From Competibacter_A sp037045535 (GTDB taxonomy: Bacteria > Pseudomonadota > Gammaproteobacteria > Competibacterales > Competibacteraceae): a stretch of 64,000 nucleotides of DNA. Of the stretch, positions 8,055 through 16,522 are shown piece by piece (within the stretch, counting starts at the first letter, position 1; the number at the start of each line of letters is the position of its first letter). The notes beneath the pieces are model-generated. The model worked only from the letters and a program-made list of their open reading frames with translations, was not told where the DNA came from and ran no database searches. The stretch is taken from the NCBI GenBank assembly GCA_037045535.1, contig JBAOHI010000082.1:496001-560000 (forward strand), in the 5' to 3' direction. The translations under genes and the position numbers were made by a program.

Positions 8055-8810
8055 TCAATCACCGCTGATAACCGTATCGGGAATCTCGAAGCGCTGGTCG
8101 CCGATGCGTACCCGGAACAGATCCGCCTCGCGATGGACGGTCATCTTGGCGCTGCCGTCCGCCTGGCTTTCGTCGTAGCGGGACGGGGCGCCCTTTGAGA
8201 AGAAGATCACCCGGTTGCCGCCATCGGGCCAGAACACGGTGATCGAACCCGAGCCGCCACCCTCGCGCCGCACGCCGAAGCGGCAAGAGCCCATCGGCTG
8301 GCCGACCGCCTGCGCACAGGGGATCTGGCCGGTGGCGTGGAAGTGGGTGCCGGGGACTATCGCGTCTCCCGCGTTCGCCGAGCTGCTCTTGTCGTGCCCG
8401 GCGCCGGCAATCGCCACCTTCAGTCGGTAGCGAGCAGTCTCGTTCCGGCGCGCGGCGCTGCGTACCAGGTAGACGCGGATCGTCTGCTCGCCGCTCTTCG
8501 CCAGGTTGCCCTCGAAACGGTTGCCCTCGGTCGAGCCAACGAAAAAGGCGACATCAGTTTCGCCCGGTGCGAGGAGGTTAAAATAGTTGCCCGCGTTGTC
8601 GGTGGTCAGCGTCACGGTCATGCGTTGGCCGGCACGGGCGCCGAGCTTATAGTCGATGATTTCCTGCCCCTGAATCGCTCCCTTGAGAGTCGTGCTCGAC
8701 GCGCCGCGAGGAAATTGGACCCGAACTTCGCGAATGGCATCCTGCGCCAGCACGAGGGCCGGCGCGAGAGCGATGACGAAGGCGGCAACGAGCGATGCGA
8801 AAGGCTTCAT
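8055..8810 (-). CDS. Exported protein of unknown function, possible lysozyme-inhibitor-like domain
   Basis: 251 residues. ATG at 8810 is preferred over an upstream open extension because a signal peptide (MKPFASLVAAFVIALAP... ending ALAQ-type) begins here and a GGAG site precedes it. The first half carries VQFPRGASSTTLKGAIQG, DYKLGARAGQRM and VYLVRSAARRNE, a pattern I associate with proteins called g-type lysozyme inhibitors. The second half has two Cys (IPCAQAVGQP and GSCRFGV) and ends in a short beta-rich segment. The mature protein should be periplasmic. It is the third of three exported proteins in the same direction (with an SH3 protein and a 213-aa protein). The inhibitor role is a guess from memory of the family pattern. 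Confidence 0.6.
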   Translation of the reverse strand: MKPFASLVAAFVIALAPALVLAQDAIREVRVQFPRGASSTTLKGAIQGQEIIDYKLGARAGQRMTVTLTTDNAGNYFNLLAPGETDVAFFVGSTEGNRFEGNLAKSGEQTIRVYLVRSAARRNETARYRLKVAIAGAGHDKSSSANAGDAIVPGTHFHATGQIPCAQAVGQPMGSCRFGVRREGGGSGSITVFWPDGGNRVIFFSKGAPSRYDESQADGSAKMTVHREADLFRVRIGDQRFEIPDTVISGD

Positions 8811-8968
8811 GAAGGTAACTCCGGTTTTTAACCGTTTCTCGATTTTCGGTAGATTCAGAACTACGGGATCAAGCCGATCTGCGACGGCCAGTCGGGCTCG
8901 TGCCGTCGAGGTGATCAAGCATAAAGTCCCTCCCGAGTCAGCATGGCTTTCGAGTGGAACCGGCCTCA

Positions 8969-9334
8969 TCAGTGGTCGCAGTCTCCTTCGGCCAGATAGC
9001 GCCCGGCGACCCAGCCGGTGACGCCCCGATACTCCACCTTGCACCAGCGGGGATTTTCCCGCCCGCGCTTTTTCCGAGCCGCCGGCGACAGTTCGGTGAA
9101 CTCCTGAAAGGTCAGCCCGCCCTGACAGTCGAGGTTTTGGATGCAGGTGCCGTCGGGCGGAATTTCGCCGACTTTGGGCGCGCGCGCGTTAGGTTGCGCC
9201 CGCATGTTGAGGGTGTCGTGCTTCGCGACACCGATCACCCGGAAATAGTCCGGACCGTCCGAGTCCGCCGACGAAGTACCCGGGTGCAGCGCCAGTATCA
9301 AGATCGTGATCGGACACCAGGCAGCGTTTCGCAT
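8969..9334 (-). CDS. Exported SH3-domain protein
   Basis: 121 residues, with a good GGAGG site before the ATG at 9334. An N-terminal signal peptide (about 1-23, ending SSADS) is followed by a bacterial SH3 domain: DTLNMRAQPN near residue 41, then a Cys pair (CIQNLDC), and RWCKVEYRGVTGWVAGRYL near 95-114. Such SH3b domains bind cell-wall peptides or act as small periplasmic modules. It sits between two other exported proteins on the same strand, 158 and 131 bp apart, which suggests an envelope-related set but not a tightly packed operon. Confidence 0.75.
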   Translation of the reverse strand: MRNAAWCPITILILALHPGTSSADSDGPDYFRVIGVAKHDTLNMRAQPNARAPKVGEIPPDGTCIQNLDCQGGLTFQEFTELSPAARKKRGRENPRWCKVEYRGVTGWVAGRYLAEGDCDH

Positions 9335-9465
9335 GGTGATACCTCCAGATCAGCATGGATAAAGTACCGGAAGCCTGGTGCCGATGCCGACGGTGCGTTT
9401 CGGCTTTCTGTCGCCGACTAACAAATCCAGCACTATGACTGCTGTACTCGCGGAATCCTCGCGCC

Positions 9466-10107
9466 TTATTCGCGGAAATTCCGCACTTCCATTTTCGCGG
9501 CGCGACGATCAGACACGTAGAAATACGTCTTGCCCTCGAAGATGAACTGCGTGGAGCCTTCGGACGTGCTGAACCTCATCGGCTGCGGTTTCATGCCCTC
9601 GAAGGTCACGCTGCCCCGCCTTGTGCCACGCCAATTCAGGGTGATCTTCTGGTCGGGATAATGGATGACAGTTTGGCCGGGTCCCCCTGGCGCCGCACCC
9701 GTGACCGTGCATTTATAGCGATAGAGCTTACCCTCGACCGTGACGCCACACACCGTGGCGAAGCGTCCGCCGCTTTTACCGGACTCTGGCGCGGGTGCAC
9801 TCTCGGTCGCATCACCCTGGCAATCGAAAGCTGGCGCTGAGACGATCGATTGGTAGCGACCGTTGGCGGTGCGCACGATGATGCACTGCCCACTGCGAGC
9901 ATGACGCCAGTTCGTGTAACTATCGCCGCCCGATTTTTCTCCCTTGACGAATTTATAACCACGTTCCTGGAGGGCTTGTTCGCCGCTGCTGCCACGGGCA
10001 CCGACCAAATCTTGCAGGCCAGGAGCCGGATCCTGAGCCAGCGCAGCTTGAGTCAAGACAAGGGTAGCGGCGAACGTCACAAAATAACCTATTACATGAC
10101 GTTTCAT
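9466..10107 (-). CDS. Exported protein of unknown function
   Basis: 213 residues with a clear signal peptide (about 1-24, cleavage after ALAQ). Residues about 30-90 form a small module with LQDLVGARGSSGEQALQERG, then GYKFVKGEKSGGDSYTNW and GQCIIVRTANGRYQSIV, a pattern seen in periplasmic proteins of unknown role. The second half carries two Cys (TVCGVTVEGKLYRYKC) and a beta-rich region. No ribosome site stands out before the ATG. It is the first of three exported proteins read in the same direction. No function can be assigned. Confidence 0.65.
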   Translation of the reverse strand: MKRHVIGYFVTFAATLVLTQAALAQDPAPGLQDLVGARGSSGEQALQERGYKFVKGEKSGGDSYTNWRHARSGQCIIVRTANGRYQSIVSAPAFDCQGDATESAPAPESGKSGGRFATVCGVTVEGKLYRYKCTVTGAAPGGPGQTVIHYPDQKITLNWRGTRRGSVTFEGMKPQPMRFSTSEGSTQFIFEGKTYFYVSDRRAAKMEVRNFRE

Positions 10108-10174
10108 AGTGCGAACCCCCGAGAGGTTTTACTGATAAAGTGGTAGTGCTGAAATAGTCGATTCATGCCAGTAA

Positions 10175-10342
10175 CTATTCGCCGAACCACATGTCGATAG
10201 GTTTAATCGCATCGACTTGTAGGGAGAAGATCGTGATGTCAGCGTTGAAACCGACCCAATCGCTGGAACTATTGTAAGTGTCAATGGATTGTAGGTCAGC
10301 CGGATTTAGTTTTCCATTGCCCACAAATTCAACTAATCGTTG
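10175..10342 (-). pseudogene. Possible remnant or short reading frame between the exported proteins and the IS4 element
   Basis: On the minus strand an open stretch of 55 codons ends with a stop at 10175-10177. Its text (VEFVGNGKLNPADLQSID, then DWVGFNADITIFSLQVD and MWFGE) looks protein-like rather than random. It begins after a stop at 10343-10345, and a GTG at 10324 could start it. It may be the broken C-terminus of a lost gene next to the insertion, or a small protein. I do not recognise it. The remaining bases of 10108-10387 show nothing else. Confidence 0.25.
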
Positions 10343-10387
10343 TCATCCTGACTCGGTATTACTCCGACCCGAGCCCCGCTTCAAGTG

Positions 10388-11793
10388 CACTCGATTGCCC
10401 ACAAGTCACCCTGACGAAATAAAAGTTTCTTTGGCGGCGGCGATGCCGATGGCGAATGCCCGAACCTTCTGCATGCCTTCCCAGATGGCCTTGGGTCCGG
10501 GATGAGCATCGCTTTTGCGGCCGAGGAAGCCGCCGAAGCCGGCGATCAGTCGCACCATTTGGCCCAAAGGTGGCGGCGTTGCCGGGGGTTTGGCGCGGTG
10601 GGCGACGATCCAGGCGGCCTGCCATTCCCCGGGGTCGAACACCACGTCGCACGGCAGATTCGGGCAGTCCCGGCCCCAGGTTACCAGGTGCAGGATGCGC
10701 CAGGCGATGATCAGGTAAATGACCAAGGCCCGTTCGAGCCGCTCCAAGGTGCCGAGCTGGAGGGCTTCCACCCGGCAGCCCGATTTCCAAATTCGGAAAA
10801 AAATTTCCGCCAGCCAACGCCGACGATACCAGTCCACCAGTTCCACGACCGTTTCCAGCGTCTCGGCGGTTCGGTTGGTCAACAACCGCCATTCGATCCC
10901 TTTCTGGCCGGCCGGCGGGTGATTCTCGCGGGCCAGAATCGCCGTGACGGTCACGGTCGGCGCGCCTTTCCGGGCGGGCAAAGTCACCGACTCCCGGTAG
11001 ACGGTTTGCCGCACGAGCCGGGCCGGCCGGTCCGGGGCAGCCGGCAGGGCGAATTCGACCTCGCCCAGCGCGTCGCGTCGCGCCAGCCGGTCCCACACCT
11101 TTTCGCCGGCCGTCGTATTGCGGTTGTGCGTGGCCCGCACCAGCCAGTCCGCCGGCGTGCCGCGCCGCGCGGCGGCGTCCATCAGCGCCCGCAAATCGCC
11201 TTCCCGATCCGCCACGTACACCAGCCGGGTATCCGGGGTTCGTTCGGCCAGGTCCGCAACAATCTCGTACCCTTCCACCCAGCGGGTGCTTTCCTTCACT
11301 TGGGGTTGGTCTTTCGGCCCCCGCGCCCACATCCAGGCGTCGATCACCCCCAGCGCCAAGCCCTCGGGGGTGACCACCAGGGTCGGATGCGCGTACAGCC
11401 CGTGCTGGGCCTCGTAACTGAGCCGGCCCAACCCGGCAATCCCCGGCTGGCTGGTGAAATCCAACTCCGTGGTGTCCTGAACGCACAACGCCACCGGCTG
11501 ACCTTGCAGCCGCTCGACGGTGCGCCGGGTATGCACCTCCAGGATTTCGCGCCACTCCACCGCCGGGTTGTCCAACAACCGGTAAGCCGCCTTGGTCTCC
11601 GCCCAGCCCCCGCTCGCCACAGGAATGCTCCCGGTCGGTGCCGCCGACAAATCGTCCACCAGCTTGATCAGCCGCCGCGTCCGCCGCGCGTCTCCCAACT
11701 CCACACCCCCAGTTCCCGCGCTACCCAACTCATCACGACCTCGCCAAAATGCCACTATATTACAATAAGTTGGGAGTTGTGGGTAAACGGGTG
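10388..11793 (-). mobile_element. IS4-family insertion sequence, complete, with 10-bp target duplication
   Basis: The element is 1406 bp. Left end CACTCGATTGCCCACAAGTC and right end read inward CACCCGTTTACCCACAACTC are imperfect inverted repeats with about 16 of 20 matching. The 10-bp sequence GCTTCAAGTG occurs directly outside both ends (10378-10387 and 11794-11803), a target duplication of the size usual for IS4 relatives. The duplicated bases include the stop codon of the adjoining yadG-like gene, so the element landed exactly on that gene's end. Confidence 0.85.
10406..11755 (-). CDS. IS4-family (IS50-like) transposase
   Basis: About 449 residues from the GTG at 11755; the frame is open further up to a TTG at 11800, but that lies outside the element, so an internal start is more likely. 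The N-terminus has the Tn5/IS4 DNA-binding signature VELGDARRTRRLIKLVDDL and KAAYRLLDNP. The DDE core follows: CVQDTTELDFT (first Asp), VYVADREGDL (second Asp) and the Y-2-R-3-E-type region WYRRRWLAEIFFRIWKSG with the Glu. The C-terminus matches the dimerisation part. The gene is intact, so the element may still be active. Confidence 0.85.
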   Translation of the reverse strand: MAFWRGRDELGSAGTGGVELGDARRTRRLIKLVDDLSAAPTGSIPVASGGWAETKAAYRLLDNPAVEWREILEVHTRRTVERLQGQPVALCVQDTTELDFTSQPGIAGLGRLSYEAQHGLYAHPTLVVTPEGLALGVIDAWMWARGPKDQPQVKESTRWVEGYEIVADLAERTPDTRLVYVADREGDLRALMDAAARRGTPADWLVRATHNRNTTAGEKVWDRLARRDALGEVEFALPAAPDRPARLVRQTVYRESVTLPARKGAPTVTVTAILARENHPPAGQKGIEWRLLTNRTAETLETVVELVDWYRRRWLAEIFFRIWKSGCRVEALQLGTLERLERALVIYLIIAWRILHLVTWGRDCPNLPCDVVFDPGEWQAAWIVAHRAKPPATPPPLGQMVRLIAGFGGFLGRKSDAHPGPKAIWEGMQKVRAFAIGIAAAKETFISSG

Positions 11794-11796
11794 GCT

Positions 11797-12726
11797 TCAA
11801 GTGGCGGATTCGCTCTTTTCTACCAGCCGAATGAATAATTCCTCAAGGCGGTTGGCCTTGTTACGCAGGCTGGAAACCTCGATGCCCAGCGCCGATAACC
11901 GCTGAAATAAATCATTGAGGCCGCGATCCTTAGAAACGTCCACTTCCAGGGTCAGGCCGTCCGTTAATCGCAAGACATACCCAGGCGCATCCGGCAGTGC
12001 AGCCAGAGGTTGACGCAGATTCAGAATAAAGGTTTCCACATGCAATTGGCCGAGGAGAGTACTCATTTCATCGTTCTGGACGATGAGACCTCGATCGATA
12101 ATGGCGACATGCCGGCACAAGCTTTCTGCTTCTTCGAGATAATGAGTGGTCAGGATGATGGTGGTGCCACGCGCGTTGGTGGCGCGCAGGAAATCCCACA
12201 TCGAACGGCGAATTTCGATATCCACGCCAGCGGTTGGTTCGTCTAGGATCAGCAGCTTCGGTTCATGCACCAGGGCGCGCGCGATCATCAAGCGGCGTTT
12301 CATGCCGCCAGAGAGCTGACGGGCTACCTCCCGACGCTTGTCCCACAAGCCAAGCTGTTTAAGGTAGGTTTCGGCACGTTGGTAGGCGAGGGCGCGGGAG
12401 ATGCCGTAATAGCCGGCTTGATTGACCACGATCTCGATCACTGGCTCGAACTGGTTGAAGTTGAATTCCTGCGGTACCAGGCCGATGCAGTGCTTGGCGG
12501 CGGTCAGGTCGGTATCGATATCGTGACCGAATACCCGGACGCTGCCGCTGGTTTTCCGGACCAGTGAGCAAACAATGCCGATGGTAGTGGATTTACCAGC
12601 ACCATTTGGGCCGAGCAGGGCAAAAAATTCGCCTTCCGCGATATCGAGATCGATTCCGCACACCGCTTCTAGTCCATTAGCATAGGTTTTTCGCAGGTTA
12701 CGGATGGCGAGAGCGGGAACGGTCAT
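11797..12726 (-). CDS. yadG: YadG-like ABC transporter ATP-binding protein
   Basis: 309 residues. Walker A GPNGAGKST near residue 40, Q-loop LVPQEFNFNQFEP, the ABC signature LSGGMKRRLMIARAL, Walker B LLILDEPTAGVD and the switch His in TTHYLEEAE are all present. The match to the ATPase of the E. coli YadGH exporter extends through the C-terminal part (RNKANRLEELFIRLV). The usual partner, an ABC-2 permease YadH directly downstream, is absent: the stop codon lies inside the 10-bp duplication of an IS4 element and no permease remains beyond it. The gene follows apbE by 30 bp in the same direction. It may work with a permease elsewhere or be a leftover of a broken operon. Confidence 0.85.
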   Translation of the reverse strand: MTVPALAIRNLRKTYANGLEAVCGIDLDIAEGEFFALLGPNGAGKSTTIGIVCSLVRKTSGSVRVFGHDIDTDLTAAKHCIGLVPQEFNFNQFEPVIEIVVNQAGYYGISRALAYQRAETYLKQLGLWDKRREVARQLSGGMKRRLMIARALVHEPKLLILDEPTAGVDIEIRRSMWDFLRATNARGTTIILTTHYLEEAESLCRHVAIIDRGLIVQNDEMSTLLGQLHVETFILNLRQPLAALPDAPGYVLRLTDGLTLEVDVSKDRGLNDLFQRLSALGIEVSSLRNKANRLEELFIRLVEKSESAT

Positions 12727-12756
12727 GAGACGATTGGCTCTTCGATGAAAACCGGA

Positions 12757-13806
12757 TCAGGGGTTTTGTTGGGGCAGCAGAAACGACTCGAATTCTGGGG
12801 TATAGCGCTCTTGAAAGCTATTGCCGTCCGGGCTGACCAAGAGGAAAAGCGCAGCCAGATGATGTTCGGTGGCCAGTTCAAAACCGCGATCTGCCCCGGC
12901 GGCCATCAGCGCGGTATCAGCGGCGTCGGCTTCCATGTCCTGTTTGCTGATGACTGTCACCGATGCCAGGGTTTGCAATACAGGTCGTCCGATGTGTGGG
13001 TCAATGATGTGCGAATAACGCCGGCCGTTTTGCTCAAAGTAATTGCGATAGTCGCCTGCTGTGGAAACGCCGTGATCGCTGAGGCGAATCAAGCGTTCGA
13101 CGGAGCGCTGGCCAGGCACGGGCCGCTCGATGGCGACGGTCCAGGGTTGCCCTTTGCCGTTGTGGCCCTTGGCGCGCAGATCGCCGCTGATCGAAACCAA
13201 GTAGTTATGGATGTCATTTACCTCCATCAGCTTGGCCAGTTGATCCACGCCGTAGCCTTTTGCAAGAGACGATAGGTCCACATAGAGGTCGGCGCGGTCC
13301 TTTTTCAGTGCCGGCGGATCGGCTCGGGTGTGCAACCGCCAGTAGCCGACCCGCTCGCGGGCTTGGGCGATCGCCTGGTCGGAGGGAACCTGATCGCGGC
13401 GCGAATCCGGCCCGAAGCCCCACAGATTGACCAGCGGGCCGACGGTGATGTCGTAGGCGCCGCCGGTCAATTCGCTAATCCGCAACCCTTCGGCGACCAC
13501 GTAGAGCAATTCGGGAGAAACGGCTATCCAATCGGTGCTGGAGTTGTGGTTGAAGCGCGACAGCTCGGAATCCGGGTCGTAGGTGGACATCTGTTTGTTG
13601 ATGCGCGCAAGCAAGTTATCAGCCTGGGTTTTGATCGCATCGGTCGGAATGGTTTGCTCTGGTTTCGGCACCAGCTTGAGTTCGTAGCTGGTCCCCATGG
13701 TGGAACCGGTGACGCGGACGGTGGAGTCGGGTGGAGCCTGTTCGCACGCGGCGAGCAGCAGGCAGGCGAGTAGCGAGACCAGGAACCAAGCAGGTGAGCG
13801 GCGCAT
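12757..13806 (-). CDS. apbE: FAD:protein FMN transferase (ApbE), lipoprotein
   Basis: 349 residues. The N-terminus is a lipoprotein signal with the lipobox LLAAC (Cys about 21). The ApbE hallmarks follow: GSTMGTSYELK, GAYDITVGPLVNLWGFG, the DLSSLAKGYGVD region, SISGDLRAKG and the metal-binding HIIDPHIGRPV. ApbE attaches FMN through a phosphoester to Thr residues of periplasmic-facing flavoproteins such as Nqr/Rnf subunits. Length is typical. No Nqr or Rnf gene is visible in this window, so its target lies elsewhere. A yadG-like gene follows 30 bp downstream. Confidence 0.9.
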   Translation of the reverse strand: MRRSPAWFLVSLLACLLLAACEQAPPDSTVRVTGSTMGTSYELKLVPKPEQTIPTDAIKTQADNLLARINKQMSTYDPDSELSRFNHNSSTDWIAVSPELLYVVAEGLRISELTGGAYDITVGPLVNLWGFGPDSRRDQVPSDQAIAQARERVGYWRLHTRADPPALKKDRADLYVDLSSLAKGYGVDQLAKLMEVNDIHNYLVSISGDLRAKGHNGKGQPWTVAIERPVPGQRSVERLIRLSDHGVSTAGDYRNYFEQNGRRYSHIIDPHIGRPVLQTLASVTVISKQDMEADAADTALMAAGADRGFELATEHHLAALFLLVSPDGNSFQERYTPEFESFLLPQQNP

Positions 13807-13911
13807 GGGAAATAGGGCTAGAATCGGTTGGACGTCGGTGGGCGAGCGGTGAATGGCTTGCCCACCGATGCTAACTCTCGCGATCTGGCGATGAGCGAGA
13901 GGCTCGACGAC

Positions 13912-13953
13912 GGAGCGTGGAGTGCGCGGGATAAGCCCCGGTCACCACGCTCC
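13912..13953. terminator. Perfect 9-bp inverted repeat downstream of the second CoA-ester lyase
   Basis: GGAGCGTGG at 13912-13920 pairs perfectly with CCACGCTCC at 13945-13953 around a 24-base loop that is itself partly self-complementary. A weaker pair (CTCGC/GCGAG) lies about 20-35 bases to the left. No T-run follows, so it is either a factor-dependent terminator/RNA-stabilising hairpin or a REP-like element in the gap between apbE and the lyase gene. Confidence 0.4.
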
Positions 13954-13968
13954 ACGGGTTGAAACACA

Positions 13969-14853
13969 TTAGGTGTTGGTCATTTCCATCGCAGCGATGG
14001 CGTCCGCCATGCCCACCACCCGGCGAGCGCTTTCGACGTGGAGATTTTCGATCAACTTGCCATCGACCACGACGACGCCTTCACCGCGCGCCGCCGCCGC
14101 TGCGTGAGCCTCGATAATCTTCCGCGACCAAGCGACATCTTCCGCTTTGGGAGTGAAGACCTTGTTACAGGGGCCGATCTGCTTCGGGTGGATGAGGGTC
14201 TTGCCGTCGAAGCCGAGTTCGTGGCCTTGCCGACAGGCGAATTCGAAGCCGGTTTCGTCGTTCAGGTCGAGATAAACCCCGTCGAGAATGGCGAGCCCGG
14301 CAGCGCGGGCAGCCAGCAGGCACAGGCCGAGCGACACCATGAACGGCAGGCGTTCGTGAGTGTGGGCACAATCCAGCTCCTTAGCCAGATCGGAGGTGCC
14401 CATTACCAGACCTTCCATGCGTGGGGTCGATTCGGCGATGCGCTGCGACTCCAGGATACTGCGCGGGGTTTCCATCATCGCCCAGATCGTCATCGAATCC
14501 GGGGCACCATTGGCACGCATGATCGATTCCATATGCCGGATGGCATCGGCGCTTTCGACCTTGGGCAGCAGCAAGGCATCGGCGCCCGATTTCGACGCCA
14601 TGGCGATGTCTTCATAACCCCATTTGGTGGAGAGGGCATTGACGCGAATGATGATTTCGCGCAGGCCGAAACCGCCGGCGGCCACCGCTTCGCAAACCTG
14701 CTTGCGGGCGAGTTCCTTGGCATCAGGGGCGACGGCGTCCTCCAGGTCGAGGATCAAGCTGTCGGCGGGCAGGGTGCGGGCTTTGTCCAGGGCGCGGGCG
14801 TTGGAGCCAGGCATATACAACATGCTGCGACGGGGACGCGCGGATTTGGGCAT
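13969..14853 (-). CDS. HpcH/CitE-family CoA-ester lyase (second copy; possible malyl-CoA thioesterase or citramalyl-CoA lyase)
   Basis: 294 residues, complete. The family signatures are present: RSMLYMPGSNARALDKA at the N-terminus, LDLEDAVAPDAKE near residue 40, LLPKVES near 96, MMETPRSILE near 125, MGTSDLAKEL near 152, and FDGKTLIHPKQI near 220. This group contains citrate lyase beta-like enzymes, (3S)-malyl-CoA thioesterase (Mcl2) and citramalyl-CoA lyases. It is clearly different from the lyase at the left edge and stands alone, with about 160 bp to apbE and about 120 bp to the symporter gene. Partnership with the mesaconyl-CoA module is possible but not shown. Confidence 0.75.
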   Translation of the reverse strand: MPKSARPRRSMLYMPGSNARALDKARTLPADSLILDLEDAVAPDAKELARKQVCEAVAAGGFGLREIIIRVNALSTKWGYEDIAMASKSGADALLLPKVESADAIRHMESIMRANGAPDSMTIWAMMETPRSILESQRIAESTPRMEGLVMGTSDLAKELDCAHTHERLPFMVSLGLCLLAARAAGLAILDGVYLDLNDETGFEFACRQGHELGFDGKTLIHPKQIGPCNKVFTPKAEDVAWSRKIIEAHAAAAARGEGVVVVDGKLIENLHVESARRVVGMADAIAAMEMTNT

Positions 14854-14977
14854 CGTTATTCTCCCTTAGACGTTGTGGTTTGAGGTGCGGGTCTCACCGC
14901 CGCGCGGTTCGTGCCGGCGGGAAATTCCGCGAATTTTACACCCCTATGCTCCGGAAGGTGAGGGGTGAGCGATGAAG

Positions 14978-16393
14978 TTATCGCGCCGGTAGCGCGGATC
15001 CGAGCCGGCGGCTGCCCAGCCGCAACAGCAGCGCCAGCAGCAGCGTGTTACCGAGCAAGAGATAGAGATTGTAATGGGGCAGGGTCAGGGGAATCACTTT
15101 GAGTTCTACCAGTAGCACTACCAGCGATGACAGCAGCAGATAGATCGTCACCGGTCGGTTGGCGGTACCGGTGCCCGCCATGGCTGTCCCACGGCGGATG
15201 TGTAACAGCGACAGGAATAGCAGCGGTACGATGCCAATGGAAAACACCTTGTAGGCGATCAGCAGTGAAGGAATGATCGCTTGCAATCGTAACGCGAACA
15301 GAGTGGCCAGCACCGCCGCCAGCGACATGCAGCCGCGAATGATCCAGATTTGCATTGCATCGTCCGGCGGGTGGCCCAGGACGCGCAAGCCGTACGCGAT
15401 GACATCCCGGCCTAGCAGAGTGCCAGTGGTGATCAGGATGATGTCGGCGCCGGACAGCGGAATGGACAGCAGCGCCACCAGTACAAAGTCGGCCAGCGAG
15501 CCTCTGAAAAACTGGTTGACCAAGGTTTGGATGGTCAGGTCGGGCTTGGCGATATCCGTGATCCCTTTGGCCAAAATGCCGATGAACACGATGAGTAGCG
15601 AGATCGCCACGATCAAACCGCCGGCCAGCAATAGGCCACGCCGGGCGCTGGTGATATCGCGGGCAATGAAAATCCGCGAATACATGTCCGGGCCGAACAG
15701 GTAAGACAGGCCGACCGGGACGAAAATGCTAAGAAACAGGGTAAAGGTAAATGTCTCATCGAAGCCGAAATGTAAATCGAGCGCTGGACGGGTGTTGACC
15801 CCGGCAGGGACAGCGGTAAGACAGAGTCCCAACAGCAGCGCCAGACCGGCGACCATCACCACCACTTGTAAGAAGCCGGTCTTGATTGTGCCGGCCTGAC
15901 CGACCAGCAGCGTGTAGACCGTGAAGATCAGGGTAAACAGCGCATAGCCCAGCGGCTCATTGCCGGTGAACTGGGTTAGAAGGTTACCCCCCGCGATGAT
16001 CTGACCGGCCAGCACCATCAGCCAGGCCAGGAACAGGACGGCGCTCACCAGCAGGCGGGTGTTCTCGCCGAAGGCGCGGGCGATGATGTCGCCGATGGTA
16101 TAGCCTTTCACCCTCCACACGGTATCCAGGAACGTGTAGGCGAGCACTACCAGGAAGATGGCCCCAGACAGCGTCCACCAGATGGCGTTCAGGTTGTATT
16201 GGTAAGCGTAACCGGCCAATCCGAACACCGAGGAAGCGCCGAAGGCCAATGCCACCAGCGACATGCCAACGCTGAAACTGCCGGCCTGCCGGTCGTAGAC
16301 CACGAAACTGTCCAAATTGGCACCGCGATGTCGGAACCAGTGATGAAAGCCGATACCGAACAGTAGAGCGATGTAGAGTGCAAGCCAAACCAT
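14978..16393 (-). CDS. Sodium:solute symporter (SSS family)
   Basis: 471 residues with about 13 hydrophobic segments, the architecture of the SSS family. Visible family features are ASSVFGLAGYAYQYN in the early helices, GYTIGDIIARAFG, LAGQIIAGGNLL and, in the middle, SYLFGPDMYSRIFIARD. IPLSGADIILITTGTLLGRD near residue 330 corresponds to the region that lines the sodium site. The substrate (for example a carboxylate or amino acid) cannot be read from the sequence. The gene stands between a CoA-ester lyase and a transglutaminase operon, all on the minus strand, so a carboxylic acid substrate is an attractive but unproven idea. Confidence 0.8.
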   Translation of the reverse strand: MVWLALYIALLFGIGFHHWFRHRGANLDSFVVYDRQAGSFSVGMSLVALAFGASSVFGLAGYAYQYNLNAIWWTLSGAIFLVVLAYTFLDTVWRVKGYTIGDIIARAFGENTRLLVSAVLFLAWLMVLAGQIIAGGNLLTQFTGNEPLGYALFTLIFTVYTLLVGQAGTIKTGFLQVVVMVAGLALLLGLCLTAVPAGVNTRPALDLHFGFDETFTFTLFLSIFVPVGLSYLFGPDMYSRIFIARDITSARRGLLLAGGLIVAISLLIVFIGILAKGITDIAKPDLTIQTLVNQFFRGSLADFVLVALLSIPLSGADIILITTGTLLGRDVIAYGLRVLGHPPDDAMQIWIIRGCMSLAAVLATLFALRLQAIIPSLLIAYKVFSIGIVPLLFLSLLHIRRGTAMAGTGTANRPVTIYLLLSSLVVLLVELKVIPLTLPHYNLYLLLGNTLLLALLLRLGSRRLGSALPAR

Positions 16394-16522
16394 GGGTGTA
16401 CGTGACGGTCAAGATGCCGCGATAGGAAATATATGGAAGTCAGTGCGGCATTATCAGCGGTGGCAGCCGCTTTTCAAAGCGGGCGAGGACGGTGGAGATG
16501 GGGTAGTCGCACGATCGTCAGG

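Noticed and set aside
10502..11905. 467-codon open frame on the plus strand across the IS4 transposase
   Set aside because: The minus strand encodes a clear IS4 transposase with DDE residues. The plus frame crosses the element end into yadG and shows no domain pattern.
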